A stretch of DNA of 64,000 nt from Rhyzopertha dominica (lineage: Eukaryota; Arthropoda; Insecta; Coleoptera; Bostrichidae), in the NCBI GenBank assembly GCA_025024175.1, contig QCXZ01000053.1:11842001-11906000 (forward strand), read 5' to 3'. Shown piece after piece: positions 44,331-56,975 of this stretch. The position numbers and the translations under genes were made by a program. Position 1 is the stretch's first letter. Each line of letters begins with the position of its first letter. Below the pieces are notes generated by a model. The model searched no databases, was not told the DNA's origin, and saw nothing but the letters and a program-made list of their open reading frames with translations.

Positions 44331-47040
44331 GCGCGTCGTCTAGTGCCACCAAGATTATATACGATCCATTATTGAAATCTCGATATTCCGTGTATCGATA
44401 TTTTTTCATACGATACTGTTCGCAAGCAAAAGTATCGACAATACAAAATATCGGTACTTCAGTCATTTTTTAGTAACCCTACTTGTGTATTATATCAGGC
44501 ATGGTGCAATTGACTACAATAGAATAGGTTGTTGACGTTGATCGAATGTGATCGAAAAAAGCTTCATAATAGTACTGACCATTACAAAGCGTAAGTATTA
44601 ACAAATTCGATATATGTAGAGATTTCAAGCGTTGATTTATATTGGCAATGCCTTACTTTCTATTCTATGCATCCGTATGAACACGAATCAACATGAAACT
44701 GGTCGCAATATATATAGGTTCTAGTGAAAATTACTTTCTAATACACCCGCAAATTCCCAAAAGAGACTGAAATTTGTAAAGATCCTGCTATACCTGAACC
44801 GTGATTAATGACTATCAGCTTTGCAGAATCTTGAATACGAATACCGTTCCCCCATTGTTACCACCTTTACATCCTACGGATTAGCATCCCGTTCGCTTTT
44901 ATAAAAGCAGCCGTCTCTCTCTCTCTTTTCAATTTGACTCGTATCTGAAGTTGTTTAAACGATAAATTCCTATCCTTAAGATGCCTATTATCAAAGCGGG
45001 CGAAACGTCTACCGTATTTCTAAATCCCACGAGGTCACCCAAAAACACCAAGAAATCAGTTGTAATAATTTAGTTTGTAGTGTTTGCACTGACACATGTT
45101 GATAGATTCTGTTAAGTACTCCTACTACTTCTTTTTGTTCAGTGTTAAATGGTTAACAATTTTGTACTCAGTTCAGCAATGCATCTTTGAACTAAATAAC
45201 CAAAGCTTGTTTCTATACGAACTTCCCAACGAAACGTCCCCTTCTGCAGCCAAGAAACCTATTCTGTTATAATACGTGGTGTTACTACTCTAGTGCTAAT
45301 TTACTTTACTTACTGACATACATTACTTTACATAATTATCATCTGAATTACTTATTAGAAGCTCAGTAGATTAGCCTCATTTAATAACATATGATTTTAT
45401 TAATTTATTCGAAGGTATCTAAAATTCAGGGTCCATGTCGCAAATATCTGATGTCCTGAAGGGTAATGAGCAAGCTATGTTCGAAAATTTACAAAACAAC
45501 TGATGTCGAAGTTGTAATTTCAAAATTTAATTTAATAGCGTGTACCTGCTTTAAAGCCCTTCTCATTAATAAGAGTAAACTACGTAATGTAACCGCAATA
45601 TAAGCCTATATACAAAATAACTATGCTGGTAGGCCATGATATTTAAGCTAGATTTAGTTGCAAAACGCCTATTGAGAGTGCCACAACACATCTGATGGTT
45701 AAAAACTATTAGAAAAGCGATTTGACTCATAAACAAGAGTAACCATTGTAATAAACTGCAAATAGCGACTGCCTTGATAGCTATAAATAATATAAATATA
45801 AAATGTATCATTCTGATCTTTTTTTTGAATTACCAGAGAACATGTAAATTCCATTGTTCCAAAGTTTCCTGTAAATGCTTCGCATAACGAAAACAAACCT
45901 TTAGTGATCTGTTTAACGCTAAGATGACCCGTTAAAAGCATATTAGCTAGCACCTTTCCAACATACAAAACGAAAACATAACAACGCCTACTGGTCCAGA
46001 AAAAATGAGTGATTTACTAGTAATTTGTGAAGCTTGGTAATTATAGTACAGAACCAGGTAGGACTGTTGTGCCGTTACAGCCCTGAGGCATGATCATTAG
46101 ATTAGAGGCGAGAAAGCAAAACTTCATGGGGCACTAAATTAACGACCTCTAATAATTATTTTTATAAGCCAGCCAATTGCTAAATAAACCATGAAAGCAA
46201 TCCTTGTTTAAATCACAATGACCCCAATAAAATAATAATAGATCTCTTTAAGACCTTTTTTAATTTTAACTACTCAAAAGCGACTGTACCTAATCTAGAA
46301 AGAAACATAGAAATAAAGATATTTAGTTTTTTTGTTAAGAAATAAAACAAGCTCGCTGATGTTTAATTTTGGCATTACTAATTAAAAAATATACTTTGCA
46401 AGTAAAAAGCCTTAATAAAATCAGGTTGCTGTTTGCATAAACATATATCTGCGTAACTGTTTGTCAAATATTTAGCAGAAAATGATGTGAATTAAGTTAC
46501 CATACAAATATCCAATGACTTTTTGCCACAAAAAATCCTGTAAAGAAAAGATCCGATACAACCGCTAAAAATATATGTACTTCTATACGAGTACATGTTA
46601 TTGATATCACAAATGTTACACAACTTGGGTATTTTCAATTTCTTTTACGTATTTATTTAAAGCCATAGATGCCTAACTAGAAGCAGTTGAAGGAAGAGAA
46701 TGTAAAGGAAATGATTAATTCTGATAATAAAAATTAAAATTACGACTTGGATTACAATTTGAAAATTTCAGATTAAAAAAAACAAGAACAATGTTTCAAT
46801 TGGTATGGAATTAGCCATTTAATTGCCAATATAAAGCAGATATTAACTTTTCCAAACCTGCATTCGACATTTTTTCAGTAATTTAAAATACTTGGTATCT
46901 TAAATTGTTTAACTCCTTATGAAATCCTAAAAGTCAACAGCTTGAAAATACTGGAAAAAAAGTATTATTTTGTTCAATAAATGTATCTACGGTTTTAAGA
47001 AGTAAATAGCTATATCCTTTCCATTATTATAATATATTTA
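44331..47040. other. Unassigned AT-rich sequence
   Basis: No gene recognised. About 44380-44460 is rich in TCGATA/TATCG motifs. Short frames at 45566-45968 are not recognised. Confidence 0.4.
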
Positions 47041-47372
47041 CAGGGTGTTTACAGTAATAGTCTACAATAGCTAACTTTTTTATTTGACCTCGTAGACTAG
47101 TGGTTTAAATGGGCAAGTTTCGTAAATTTTTGAGAAAAAGAAAATAATTGAACATTTAACTAGTCCAGATATTGGCTTATTTTAAATAGAATGACCCAAT
47201 TTTTATAGCGCATTCGATTAATTGCATCGAAAAGTTTAATTCTACATCTAATCGTGTAGATTGAATTATACCTTTTTTATTTAATTTTGTCTGCGTTTGA
47301 ATTTGTATAATATATATAGGGTATTCACGTTAACAGTCCAAAATAGCTAATTCTTTTATTTGACGTCGACCT
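47041..47372. repeat. Two direct copies of a MITE-like terminal sequence
   Basis: CAGGGTGTTTACAGTAATAG at 47041 and a diverged copy at about 47318 (TAGGGTATTCACGTTAACAG) are both followed by TAGCTAA and TTTTATTTGAC. Direct rather than inverted orientation suggests nested or duplicated ends of one family. Confidence 0.55.
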
Positions 47373-47649
47373 TGACCTCTAATACCTATACACTATTATT
47401 AGTAAAAGAAAACCTAATAAGCAGTTTGCTCGGACTGGCCTCTGTATATCGCCTGTTCTCTTTTATTGATTTGCGCTCTTTTACATGTATTGCCTCTCAT
47501 CTTGCATTTTGTTACGTTAGTCATTGCTTGAATTTACTTATGCTGTTCTTTTATCATCTACTCATTATGTCCTTGGGACACACGATGCTCATCTCATGCA
47601 TGTCTGACTTTTTTTAGGGTTACTGTACCATTTAAATTTGACGTAGTGT
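47373..47649. other. Unassigned
   Basis: An 85-codon frame (47360-47617, +) has no recognised similarity and is probably chance. Confidence 0.3.
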
Positions 47650-48430
47650 TGATTCAGGTCTAGCCTGATCCGCTAGTCATGTTCATTTTTCCATGGTTAA
47701 AAATCGTATACTTATTAGCTAAATATACCGCTCAGATCGTACCGAAAGTGAAGCCAGCATAAGCTCTTTTCGTGTATATTCGCGGCGTCAATGCGCATGT
47801 ACAGACGAAAATATAGGTGGTTCTCGCTTCTTCGTTTGTAGTTTTCGATGAGAGAGGAGGATTCATGCGCTTTAATGCAGGCGAATATCAATAAGGACAA
47901 AAGATATATCTTCCTCTTTCTTGAGATGTGGGCTTCCAAGCTTGCACATTGAAAGAAGTGGATGTGAGCCGTATATTCAGTTAATAGGTATATGTTAAAA
48001 TGATATCGCTTATTTGGACACGGCAATATATTAAGTAGTGATCCTAGCAATAGATAGATGGTGTAACGGTGTAGGAATTCCGACCATGGAACAGATCCAT
48101 TTAGTATGATTGCGTCGGCGAGGAGCTACCCTATATATAACGCAGGCTGGTGAATGGAAACAAACCTGAAATCTGATTTAAAAAGTAGTGAAACAAGCGA
48201 ACCAGGTGTCCTAAGGTGTTTTAAGTGCTAGTAAGTGCAATATAGTGCGCTGAATAGTGGTTTATTGAATTAGTAGTGTTCTGAATTAGTTGTGTTTAGA
48301 TTCAGGATTTACTACATACAGATTAAGGTTTATCCCACAGTTTTCCCAAGTCTACTGTATGCATTCCACAGGCCTCCCTTATTTTTGTAAACATTTTTAC
48401 CTTTGTAACACCGAAAACGTACGCATACAA
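47650..48430. repeat. Dispersed repeat interrupted by an LTR-like fragment
   Basis: 47650-47720 and 48310-48430 match the two halves of the repeat at 34071-34270. The DNA between them includes 48061-48305, which starts TGTAACGG, has TATATATAA near 48132, and shares a 90-110-bp block with the solo LTR at 40.4 kb. It reads as an insertion of a related LTR or its fragment. The origin of 47730-48060 is unknown. Confidence 0.5.
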
Positions 48431-49200
48431 TAGGAATGAAGTAAGGTCATTAGCACTGTAAATTTAATTATTGGTAGTTTAAGATGAAATGGTACTAGAA
48501 CACGTAAGCTTTTTTTAACTTGTATAATGCATAGCTGCCAAGGAACAACAAGGAACCATTGTCTCCCTCCAACAAAATCCCTTATCTTTTTTAGGTAACA
48601 ATGGCATTATTACGTCACATCCACCTCCGAAATGTGAAAGCGCCATTGTTCCCGAAACAAATATCACCAACACACTGTTTAACTAGCAGAGTATAACCAA
48701 CCGCTCCTGTATTTATTTTAATCCCCAAAACTCCCTTGACACATTATACCCCGCAAGAATGCACGGATGTAACGTATAAATTAGTATGCGGATTAAAACA
48801 TCGCACTCGATGCACTGGCGGATCGTATATTTCACGGCGAGGACGTTAATATAATTCGGGCGCTAATAGATTTATTCGGAATTCCAGTGGGAGGAAGGTG
48901 TAAATAGTCGAGGTGCCGAAAGACTGAAGAAGTGCGAAGTGGAAAAAGGGCACGCAAATGTCTTTCTGTGGATTAAAAATTCTTTTATGGGCAAATAATA
49001 AACCATATGAATTTACTTGAAATTAGGCACGGAAGAAGCATAATATTTTTTAAGCCAAAAAATTCTGCACGGCTTGCACGTATCCCAACAAAATTGTCGA
49101 GTAGAAGATNGACATATACTGATGCACGAGAATTTTTTTTACTTCAAATGGGAAATGTTAGTCCAGTAGTATTAATGTACTAAACCCTAAATCTTACGAA
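48431..49200. other. Unassigned; candidate regulatory block 48720-48980
   Basis: A less AT-rich block carries two GGATTA motifs (48790, 48970) of the type bound by Otd/Bicoid-class homeodomains, but no open frame. One ambiguous base lies near 49110. Function not established. Confidence 0.3.
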
Positions 49201-49207
49201 CTACTGA

Positions 49208-49872
49208 AGCGGTCAAAAAATGCAACACCCGTGCAAATTTACATTTGTTTGTTGTAGTTCGCCTAATTTTTGTTAACAATCAGCATATATCATTTCTTCG
49301 GTTGAGTTACTTAAGATTTTACTTTATTTATTTTATTCATTTCGATCCCAACCGTTCAAAAAAATGCAACGCTGTTTTTCAGTGATTCACTGACTTTTCT
49401 TTTCTTTTTGTTTGATTATCAGACATAATGAGGCATGTAAGTGATAAAGAACGCAAAGCAATCATTAATGCTAAGCTAGCGGAAAATTCTCATCGTGTTG
49501 TTGCTGCTCATTTTAATGTCAGCTATTCTGTGGTTAGCCGTTTGCTTAAGAAGTTTCGGAAGTCTGATTCTGTGGCACGCAAAGCGGGAAGTGCCCGTCC
49601 GCGTAAGTCTACTGCTAGTGAGGATCGTAGAATGGTCAGGGTCGTGAAAGAAGATCCAGTGAAAACCGCAGCAGATGTTCATAAGTTTTCCAGAGAGGAA
49701 TTGTTTACCAAGTACCACAAACCACTGTAGGAAACATGCAGCAGCGAATTATGCATGCATTTTAAACCATTACACCAGATGTGCCAAGAAGAGTAGCAAC
49801 ATCATTTCGTCATCGTCTTCTTTGTGTCTTCAAGAAAACGGAAGACATATCGAACATTTATTAGAGTGAATT
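49208..49872 (+). pseudogene. Tc1-type transposon, internally deleted transposase
   Basis: The frame at 49428-49730 encodes the N-terminal DNA-binding part of a Tc1-type transposase: MRHVSDKERKAIINAKL, then a helix-turn-helix around VVAAHFNVSYSVVSRLLKKF, a GSARPRK linker (GRPRK-type) and a second helical segment. After 49700 the frame jumps to the C-terminal end (TPDVPRRVA, RHRLL, then in another frame QENGRHIEHLLE and stop at about 49869). The whole DDE catalytic domain is missing. Upstream, GGTCAAAAAATGCAAC (about 49212) and TTCAAAAAAATGCAAC (about 49355) are direct repeats of the type that serve as internal transposase binding sites in Tc1-like terminal repeats. A matching right end was not found. 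Confidence 0.8.
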
Positions 49873-50427
49873 ATTTGTATAAATGTTTCAATTAAAATTT
49901 AAATATTACGAAACCCTCTTAAGTCAATAAATGATTTTCAAAGCCACCTTCAATTTTTATTCATTAAAATTGCCATTGCAATTCTTGACACAACGAGTAT
50001 TTGGTAAATATCTCCGAATGTGTTAGGATTTGACCTAGGGTTGTATTATAAAAAAATGTTCGTCTTTTTATTCCGTATTCAATGAAATAAATGGAGGTTG
50101 TAATTTGAAACAAGAAAAACTTTTAAATTTGAAAAGTATGACAATAAATTGTGGATACCCTATAATAAGTAGGATTAATCATAATTAATTAACAAAGCTG
50201 TTAGACTTTATACAATACGTCCCCAATACTAATTTTACTAAACAGGCATTATTCATTTTGTTATTAAATTTTAAACAAGAGGTGCAAAATCGATTTTTTT
50301 CACTGTTATTTATAAACACATTTGAACAAAAGTATGGCAAAATGTAAACAACCAAATGGACACTAAAAATATATCATCCAATTTAAAAGAAAATATCTCA
50401 TGACGTTACACATTTTGGGACACCCTG
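49873..50427. other. Unassigned; ends in GGGACACCCTG transposon terminus
   Basis: The right boundary (50417-50427) followed by TATA matches the inverted form of the CAGGGTGTCC terminus seen at 9811. No matching left end was found, so this is a truncated or diverged member. Confidence 0.35.
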
Positions 50428-52552
50428 TATAAACACAATTAATTTTTTTTAAAATGCGCCATGTGATATAATACAAGTTCAAAAAATATTGAAATTCAAT
50501 CTTAAGTAATAACCGAGCTACAGAAAATGGGAGCTGAGATGAAGGGCCTTGTAGAGTTACAAGTTAGAACGCAACTGCTAATTGGTGTCAGTTGGTAAAC
50601 ACTTTGGGTTACTCATAAGTTACTACATGCGGTGTCCATCATTTTTTCATTGTCTAAGGTTAACACCGTTAGCACCAAGTTACAGGGACCAATGACACAA
50701 AGCGCATGATCAGTGCAGCTGATACTGCCTTCAGCAGTCACTGTCTATAGTGAAGAAGAAATCATGGCGGACAGGAAAAAGAATTTAGTAAGTACCCTTC
50801 AGGAAGACATGAGTTTTCTGGATTGACATTTGATTTACTACTTGTCATGTCTCATTGGATGAAATAGTTCCTTGCAAATGCAGATTTCAAATCTTTATCG
50901 AAAGTTGCGCACTTGTGACGAAACTGCTTCAGAATGTTTAATAGTGTGTCTATATAAGAAGTGGTAAACCAAAATAGAAGGGACGTTCTGCACAAAGTCT
51001 TACTGTTGTTTTCTTTATTGGTGAGGTAAAGAAAAAACGTATAAAGAAAATTGAGAGAGATAACAAACAAGATTACAAAACGCTATAGACTCGAAGACAT
51101 TTCGACCAGACTTCTTATGACATCTGGCCTACAGGGTTGAGGAGTAATAGCCAAATGTAACGTCTTTCACCGAACATCTTTACTTATTTGTTCCCAAAGG
51201 AAACACAATTATTACAAATTCATTAATTCTAGAGCTCGTTGAACTAATTGTCACTTTTATTCAAGATTAGGATACCTTCAACTATGTACTCCTATATTAC
51301 ATCATTATGTAGCTATTGGAGTTTGTTCCCCAGCTTTAAGAAACTTATTTTTTCATAATTTTTATATATCGTCAAAACTCTAAGCAGGATTTAAGGTGTT
51401 ACAGGTTATACCGTTGATTAGCATTCTTTAAAGGTGTGCCTAAAGTTTAAAAACTTCAAGTAGGAATGTTCACAATATCTTAAATTCGAAGTTATACTCG
51501 TTAATTTTTCAAGGAGGCCTTCCTCATTAAACCGCTTTAAGCTTCTTTTCGAAACTTTACTTTATAACATCGTAATGGGCTTTAATCGATTTCGGAGTTA
51601 GCTGGCTTTTGCCTTTAGTGGGTATCGAAGCCTACTGGTTACTATGCAGTTTTTGAGCACTCAACTAATAAAGTTAGATTATGACCATGAATTTTTGCCG
51701 TTTAATTTCGTTAAAAGGCTTACTCTGTAATAGAATTGCTGTCGTTTATACGGTCTTTAAACCGGGACGCTTCAAAGTTAACTTCATTTCTCGCTTATCT
51801 CCATTACATCGATCGGAATACTGAAATTCTACGTGTTAGATTCAGCCGGTCTTTTAAATTGCTTTATTATTTGTGTTTTCAATCTGCATTTGGTAAAGCT
51901 CTTTGGTATTCTCTATTACGTACCCTCAAAGGAAGCGCGGAATGAAGCAGATATTGAGATTTCTTATTATAAAACCACTCTCGTGTTCAGCTTAATATAG
52001 GCAATTACCAAAAAGGTCACAGGTACAGAATTCCAGTAACAAAAAGAAGAAGTAAGACTTTTTAAGGGGTTTGTATAATATTATAAACGAGTATAGAAAT
52101 AATATAGACGCTTTGCATCGATAAGGTGAACGGCAGTCGTATGTTGGTTAAGTAACTGTTTCGGAACTATGTGCAAATTGCATTTCACTGTACAGTAGTT
52201 TAACTGCTTAAAACGAGATATATGTGACTGCTGAATAATATAATCTATAATTTTATTCGCAAGTGCAATTTTGCTTTACCCAAATCCCCTTAAGTGCTTT
52301 TCCAGCAGTTAAGTCTTATTCATGCTATTATTCCACACTCATGGAAGGTGGAAATCTATTAGTTCCACTTATAATGTTTGTTCGATCCGTAATACAAATA
52401 CTGAACAGTTTCATATAATAATTGTGTCTGCTTAAAATTGATGTGCTTTGAAGCGACTAACTATACCCGAGCAACATCTTTTAATTAGTAGAATAATTTT
52501 TCTTTATTCTACGAATCCTGCAAACATTCAGTGCGCACTCTATTTTTTTTAC
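50428..52552. other. Unassigned
   Basis: Short frames at 50852-51070 (-) and 51736-51945 (+) are not recognised. No gene called. Confidence 0.4.
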
Positions 52553-53098
52553 TATAAGGGTCCGCCACCTAAAACTCCAAAGGCTCGTATTTTCTTTATT
52601 TTTTTAGGTACAACCTTAAGTTATATGTCAAATTGTAGGTCTTTTTGTACTCTTTAAAAATAGCATAGTCAGTGTCCAAATTTTTTTGCAGGTTGTGATA
52701 TTTCGCAAATAAAGTTAATTTTTGTAAATATTTTTTAACCTTACTCCGTATAATAAATATTGCTTCATAGTTGGATGCGGATCTTTGTCTTCTTCAATTT
52801 GTGTCATTACCATGTATGCGTAATTTTTACTCCTTAGTGAAAAACAAGAAAAACTAGTCGCCGTTATGTTCTGTTAGAGTGCTGTTTACAATTTTTTAAG
52901 TGTTATTTTAGCAGCTTATTATGGTACAAAATATACCTACATACCCATCGCTGCACACAAAACCGCAAATTTTTTTAAAAATAAATCATGTACAAAGTTT
53001 GTTCTAAAGAGAGAGAGAGGCTAGAAAACGAAACCCTGCGACGAGGCTAGTGCGCGATGTAGAAAACCAAACTAGCCTTAGGTGGCGGACCCTGTATA
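52553..53098. mobile_element. MITE with AGGGTCCGCCACCTAA termini
   Basis: Left end TATAAGGGTCCGCCACCTAA and right end TTAGGTGGCGGACCCTGTATA are inverted copies. The flanking TATA fits a TA target duplication. The 546-bp interior is AT-rich, with a GC-rich subterminal part near 53030-53080 on the right only. No transposase frame. Confidence 0.75.
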
Positions 53099-55289
53099 CT
53101 ACGAATGAATTTGGTATTTTGAATTGATACACGTTATATCAACAGATGTGGATGACAATTTCAATGACAATGAAAGCGGATTAAAAATGATGGCCCTATG
53201 TGCTAGAGGGATGCAGAAACAACTTCGAACCTAAGATTGATTTTGGTGCCCTGCATGTTAAACTTAACCTGTTTCAACACTTTTTGGAGATTTTAGGAGG
53301 TGCAAATTTTACTTAGGATAACCCGTACAGGTGAAATACTAACATGGGGAACACAGGTACTCGAGGGAAGCTGCCATATGGTATGTACCTAATAGGGCAT
53401 TGTCGTATGACGTCACTGTATATATATATATATATCCGCTGCCGGAGGGCAACTGATAGCTACATACTATCAATACCACAGAAAGAGGTGACATCTATAA
53501 ATCAAGAAGTGTTTATTTCCGGTTTAATTAATAATAAAGTTTTGATACTCGAGCGTGATAGCATGATACTACTGCTTTGGTAGTAGTTCGAATAAGGATA
53601 TTTTTAGGCAGCGTGAAATGGGAAATCCAACGAATACTGTGAATGAAANAATAAAATAAATACCTTCCAGATGGCAAGACTTATTTGTGTAAAATTACGC
53701 AAGATACTGGAAAATATAGGTACAAATTTGTTTCAACAACTACCAATAATATTACATATGCCTTTAATTGTTGTCAGTGGCGGCTCGTGACAATATCTAC
53801 TGGGTTGACAGTAAAAACTTTGATCCACTCTAGTTGGTCAGTATTATTCATTTATAAATAACTTTTATATATTTAAAACTGTTATAATCCGATGAGATTC
53901 TCCTCAGCAAAAAGTAAATATTTCCAGCAAAACCACTATACAGAAAATCTTGTATTGGAACTACCCCTTGAACTACTCTACTAATTTTTGCATTGTGGTA
54001 GAAAGGCAAGGCAAGTTCAAAGTTGTGTCAGGCAAATTTTGAGGTTTTTCGTCTTTGACAAAGATTACAGGTGTAATCAAAATGTCAGACTTAAAACTTT
54101 TTGTCAGTGTTTTCAAGAGACAGCGATCTTTCCGAGAAAATATTATCTTAAATGTTGAAGTAGTCCGTTTATAGGTACACACATTATTGGTTAATGTCAG
54201 ATAATGTACAAGAGCCGTTATGCCTTTTTCTGGTAATCGTTTCATATTTATAAAATTCCTAGGAATGTATAACGGGTCAACTCAGTTATTCATTTTAGTT
54301 TCCTTTTTGTACATTCGACGAGCATCTCCATTCAAGCATTCATAATAATTAGATAATTAGCTAGGCACTTCTTTTATTCAGTTTTGCAAAATATGCAAAT
54401 ACAACGCTTTTAACGTACGATTACTTTTTAAATTGACTACTACTGCTGCTAGTAATGCGCCTGCGCAATAGAGGGGCTACATTTAAGAATAAACCATACA
54501 AAACATAATTAAAGAGAATGTCAGTTAGATAGTAATTTTCAGTTGTTAGAAGACCTTATTGACTCATTCATCAGCCAAGCAAAGTTTATCAAGACGAAGC
54601 GGCACTTCATTTCCATGTATACGATTTACGATTATGCGGTTTCCTAGATCTCACCTAAATTTCTTCAAATACTTCGAGAAAGAATTATCGCAGCGTCTCG
54701 TTTGTTCACGGCGAACATCTACCAAAACGTTATTATACACAAACTTTCGAAAATCGTAGTTAGAGGTAGCCAGTTTGGTCTGCACATTCGTTGAATTCAA
54801 TTGTACATTATAAATTTCAAAACTACTTTCGTTGCTCCTCACTAGGTAGTGTTCTTAAAAAAGGATCGTTCACATTTGAAATTAAAGCATTATTACATAA
54901 ACAGTAAAAGCAGCTTGCAAATGCTGTGTCACTTGACCCTTCTTGATATTTAATACTTTTAAGTGGTGCTATGCAGAAATAATAGAATTTGGTCTCTTGT
55001 AAGTTAAAATTAACCGGCTCCAACTATTTTTTTAAGTTGGACAATATCATAAATTTTGGACAGTTCAAATTTTCGTCGGAGCATGCTATAGATACACTAC
55101 TGCAATGCAGCTTTATTTACAACCATAAATAAATTTTTGCCTTGTACTCACGAAATATATAGACAAGCACTTCCTTATCGGCAGCTTTATGCTTATATTT
55201 TTAATATTCTTTCACATGTTCACCTTGGCGATCATTTGTCCCTTCACAGGGTTTGATTTAATGTTAACTAACTGATTCTCGTTAGTATA
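53099..55289. other. Unassigned; hAT-type terminus at 53775
   Basis: CAGTGGCGGCTCGTGA at 53775-53790 matches a hAT terminal sequence common in insects, but no inverted partner was seen, so it is a remnant. A TA microsatellite lies near 53420. The 90-codon minus-strand frame at 53973-54245 is not recognised. Confidence 0.4.
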
Positions 55290-55405
55290 GTTACGGTACT
55301 GCACTATAGTGATAAACGAGACGGTAAACAAAGACAAGCCTTTGCTTTGCTCAGTACCCGTTCCGCTGTAGACCAGTCTGCCGTTCCACCTGTTAACTGC
55401 CGCCA
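55290..55405 (-). CDS. Possible exon, weak TMEM70-like motif
   Basis: Minus strand starting at ATG 55405 encodes MAAVNRWNGRLVYSGTGTEQ and a following hydrophobic stretch. The GRLVYSG segment followed by KGLSLFTVSF resembles the conserved start of the TMEM70 family (mitochondrial membrane proteins), where GxLVYTG precedes the first membrane segment. A donor-like C|GTAACT lies near 55290; beyond it the translation becomes unremarkable. No upstream exon with a leader peptide was found. This could be chance similarity. Confidence 0.22.
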
Positions 55406-56309
55406 TTGCGGAGTATCTTGGCGCAGCTCTTTGTGCTCAAATCTAATTAATTCAGATAGTTAAGAAAGCCCTTAAACACGGAATCGCGTTATTTGCGAAG
55501 CGATGTTCGGATGTTCTCAGTGAAGCGCGCTCTTCACGGCCTTGCATAAATCAATTTTAGGTAACTGTGTCGTCGTTCCAACGCGAAACATAACTGTATT
55601 TAAAAGTTTTCTCGGCAAAAATACAACGCGAACGGATTTTTCAGTTATACGTGATAAAAAAAGCTAAGCACAGCATCTTTGCAGTATGATTCAGCCAAGT
55701 GGAATAGATTTCATATTTCTACATTTTGTCGCCTGTTAACAAAATACCAAAACTGCATTATTCTAGCAGAGATTTGTAGCCTCCTGGCTGGAATAATGGT
55801 TTATCTGGCTTCTGTCAGTGGTGTGGGAATACATGGCAAATGACACATTATTGAAAAGGGGAAGTGTTGCGTGTTGTCGCCATCCTTACGGGCGCGGGCG
55901 GTTGTTCAGCTGCCCCCACATGGGCAGATGGATAGGCAACACGCAGACAGACAAGCGACAGTGTTCCTTAATCGTGACCATGAAACCAGCGGAGCTCCAT
56001 TAGCTCAGTGATAAAGTGGCCCCTTCGTAAACAGCCGAGCTTTACTTCGTAACCCATTTCAGCTTGCTATTCTGTCAAAATGTCCACAATATGCACAAAA
56101 CCGTGTGAACCAAGAATATGGGACCGACGAAGTTTTCAGGTCTGACACCATAAATTATTACTTACGCAGCAGAATGAAGTGCATCGTTAAATGACAATTA
56201 GTAGACCAAATCCAAATCTGAGAGGTCATAAACTGCATAACAAAAATTAGCATTTTAAAAATTAGTTTCCATATTTATCTTATTCATAATTATTGCAATA
56301 ACATATGTT
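55406..56309. other. Unassigned
   Basis: No gene recognised. A short tRNA A-box-like sequence near 55999 was considered and rejected. Confidence 0.35.
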
Positions 56310-56975
56310 ATTAAGTAAGAATTTAGACGGGAATGCCATCTGTCGGCAATACACTGACATGATGACAAAGCCACCTAGCTGCCTTGACGGGTACTACTTC
56401 CTAAAGGAAGTGACCTGCAGCTAGGTGGCTTTATCATCATGCCAGTGTAACGCTGACAGATGGCATTGCCATCTAAATTCTTACTTACGTTATACCAAGT
56501 CTTTGGTATATAGGCAAAATCAGTTCTGTGCCGTGCTGTCTGCACTAGACCTAAACTGCACTGATGAGCTATCATGATAACGAAATAGATCTATCTGCAG
56601 TTGGTTGCGGTGCAGACAGCACAGCATAGACATGCATTTTAATGTATGTCGGTTCTTGCCCACTAGCAAAAAGTGCCGTGAGGACCTGCAGTCAAATTGA
56701 AGTATGCAGTTGCATGCCAATTTGTCAGGCTACAGTTCACCCCCTTTAGGAAGTAGTACCCGTCAAGGCAGCTAGGTGGCTTTGTCATCATGTCAGTGTA
56801 ATGCTGACAGATGGCATGACCATCTAAATTCTTACTTACATGATGTCAAGCCTTTGGTATATAGGCAAAACCAATTCTGTTCCATGCTGTTTGCACTAGA
56901 CTTAAACTAATGAGCTATAATGATAGCAAAATATGGTTGCGGTACAGACAGCACAATATAGACATGCATTTTAAC
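56310..56975. repeat. Second locus of the 6.7-7.8 kb repeat family
   Basis: About 56315-56485 is a compact palindrome. TTAGACGG...AAAGCCACCTAGCTG faces its inverse across GGAAGT/ACTTCC. It is followed by the module with GTGCCGTGCTGTCTGCAC (56528) that recurs diverged near 56882, giving a period of roughly 355 bp. The AGCTAGGTGGCTTT module occurs again near 56768. The order of modules matches the right arm at 7325-7770. Confidence 0.75.

Noticed and set aside
43111..44466. Minus-strand frames of 78-112 codons
   Set aside because: Antisense of the decayed LINE endonuclease region, where the plus strand is Lys/Glu-rich and so lacks antisense stops.
49476..49718. Minus-strand 80-codon frame
   Set aside because: Antisense shadow of the Tc1 transposase N-terminus.
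53410..53440. TA microsatellite as a feature of interest
   Set aside because: Short and common in AT-rich genomes.
55990..56060. tRNA gene or tRNA-derived SINE (TAGCTCAGTGATAAAG)
   Set aside because: Only an A-box-like match. No B box with GGTTCGA context and no cloverleaf could be drawn.
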